Shown here piece by piece: positions 5,568 through 5,849 of a stretch of DNA of 5,849 bases. The notes under the pieces were generated by a model. The model saw only the letters and a list, made by a program, of their open reading frames with translations. It ran no database searches and had not been told where the DNA came from. The DNA is taken from NCBI GenBank assembly GCA_023228385.1, contig JALOBF010000099.1:1-5849 (forward strand), given 5' to 3'. The number at the start of each line of letters is the position of its first letter. Position 1 is the stretch's first letter. This DNA is from Bacilli bacterium (GTDB taxonomy: Bacteria > Bacillota_I > Bacilli_A > ML615J-28 > CAG-698). The position numbers and the translations under genes are program-made.

Positions 5568-5604
5568 ATAGATAAACAACAATGATTTTGTTGAGGAGTG
5601 GATG

Positions 5605-5849
5605 ATGAAGAAATATTATGTCAATATTTTCTTAATTTTTGTTTTGGTTTTAACGGTAGCTTTATTGTTTTCTTCACTGATCTATTCGCAAACAACCAAT
5701 AAATTACGGGAAAAACATGCAACAGAAACGATTACCGATATAAATCAACAAGTTTCGTTGGCCATTGATCTTCGTTTAAAGAACGATTATGACCGGTTTG
5801 TTCGATTTGTTGAGGAAAATGCAACGCTTGCTGCTTTAAACACCAATAA
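5605..5849 (+). CDS. Membrane-anchored protein with extracytoplasmic region, partial (probable sensor)
   Basis: The frame is open to the right edge; about 81 codons are visible. AGGAG lies 6 nt before the ATG at 5605; an adjacent in-frame ATG at 5602 (3-nt spacing) is the alternative start. After two lysines comes one hydrophobic segment of about 24 residues (YVNIFLIFVLVLTVALLFSSLIYS), then a polar, helix-prone stretch containing NKLREKHATETITDINQQVS and LRLKNDYDRFVRFVEEN. A short cytoplasmic N-terminus, one membrane helix and a helical outer region are the usual beginning of Cache- or four-helix-type sensors attached to GGDEF, histidine kinase or chemoreceptor outputs. A signal-anchored protein of another kind is possible, because the rest of the gene is not in the window. 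It has its own promoter and is separated from the preceding pair by a terminator. Confidence 0.75.
   Translation, partial: MKKYYVNIFLIFVLVLTVALLFSSLIYSQTTNKLREKHATETITDINQQVSLAIDLRLKNDYDRFVRFVEENATLAALNTN

Overview
The window is AT-rich with compact genes, Gram-positive-style AGGAGG-like ribosome binding sites, TGn-extended TATAAT promoters and U-tract hairpin terminators. All genes read sensibly with stop codons TAA and TGA and with tryptophan as TGG. This fits a low-GC Bacillota lineage or a related relative (Erysipelotrichia- or Izemoplasma-like). The exact taxon cannot be fixed from this sequence; no signature gene here identifies it.

Left part (1-1092, minus strand): an ECF-type sigma factor gene is followed, with a 14-nt overlap, by the start of a single-pass membrane protein that runs off the left edge. 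The arrangement is that of a sigma factor with its membrane anti-sigma partner. A short divergent promoter region (about 1074-1187) separates this operon from a plus-strand phosphoglycolate phosphatase-type HAD hydrolase (gph-like, 1197-1868), which ends in its own terminator.

Centre (1869-4366): a gene-free stretch of about 280 nt carries a good promoter and what appears to be a leader of about 165 nt. It precedes a 728-residue soluble protein with three PAS-type sensor regions, an intact GGDEF domain and an intact HD-GYP domain. This is predicted to be a cytosolic enzyme that can both make and degrade cyclic di-GMP. A terminator follows directly.

Right part (4367-5849): a minus-strand tRNA, read here as tRNA-Thr(GGU) with some unusual features, has its own promoter and strong terminator and converges on the c-di-GMP gene. 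Divergent from it are two small genes joined by an ATGA overlap. Each encodes one beta-rich domain resembling the DUF11 / conserved-repeat family, and together they look like one two-domain protein split at the linker. After a terminator and a clear promoter, the window ends inside a gene for an N-terminally anchored membrane protein with an extracytoplasmic region, probably a sensor.

Functionally the window is mostly signalling (ECF sigma/anti-sigma, c-di-GMP enzyme, membrane sensor) with one housekeeping enzyme and one tRNA. I see no mobile element, CRISPR array or phage gene. The least conventional items are the coupled DUF11-like pair with its cysteine-rich tail, the odd tRNA, and the long leader of the c-di-GMP gene.
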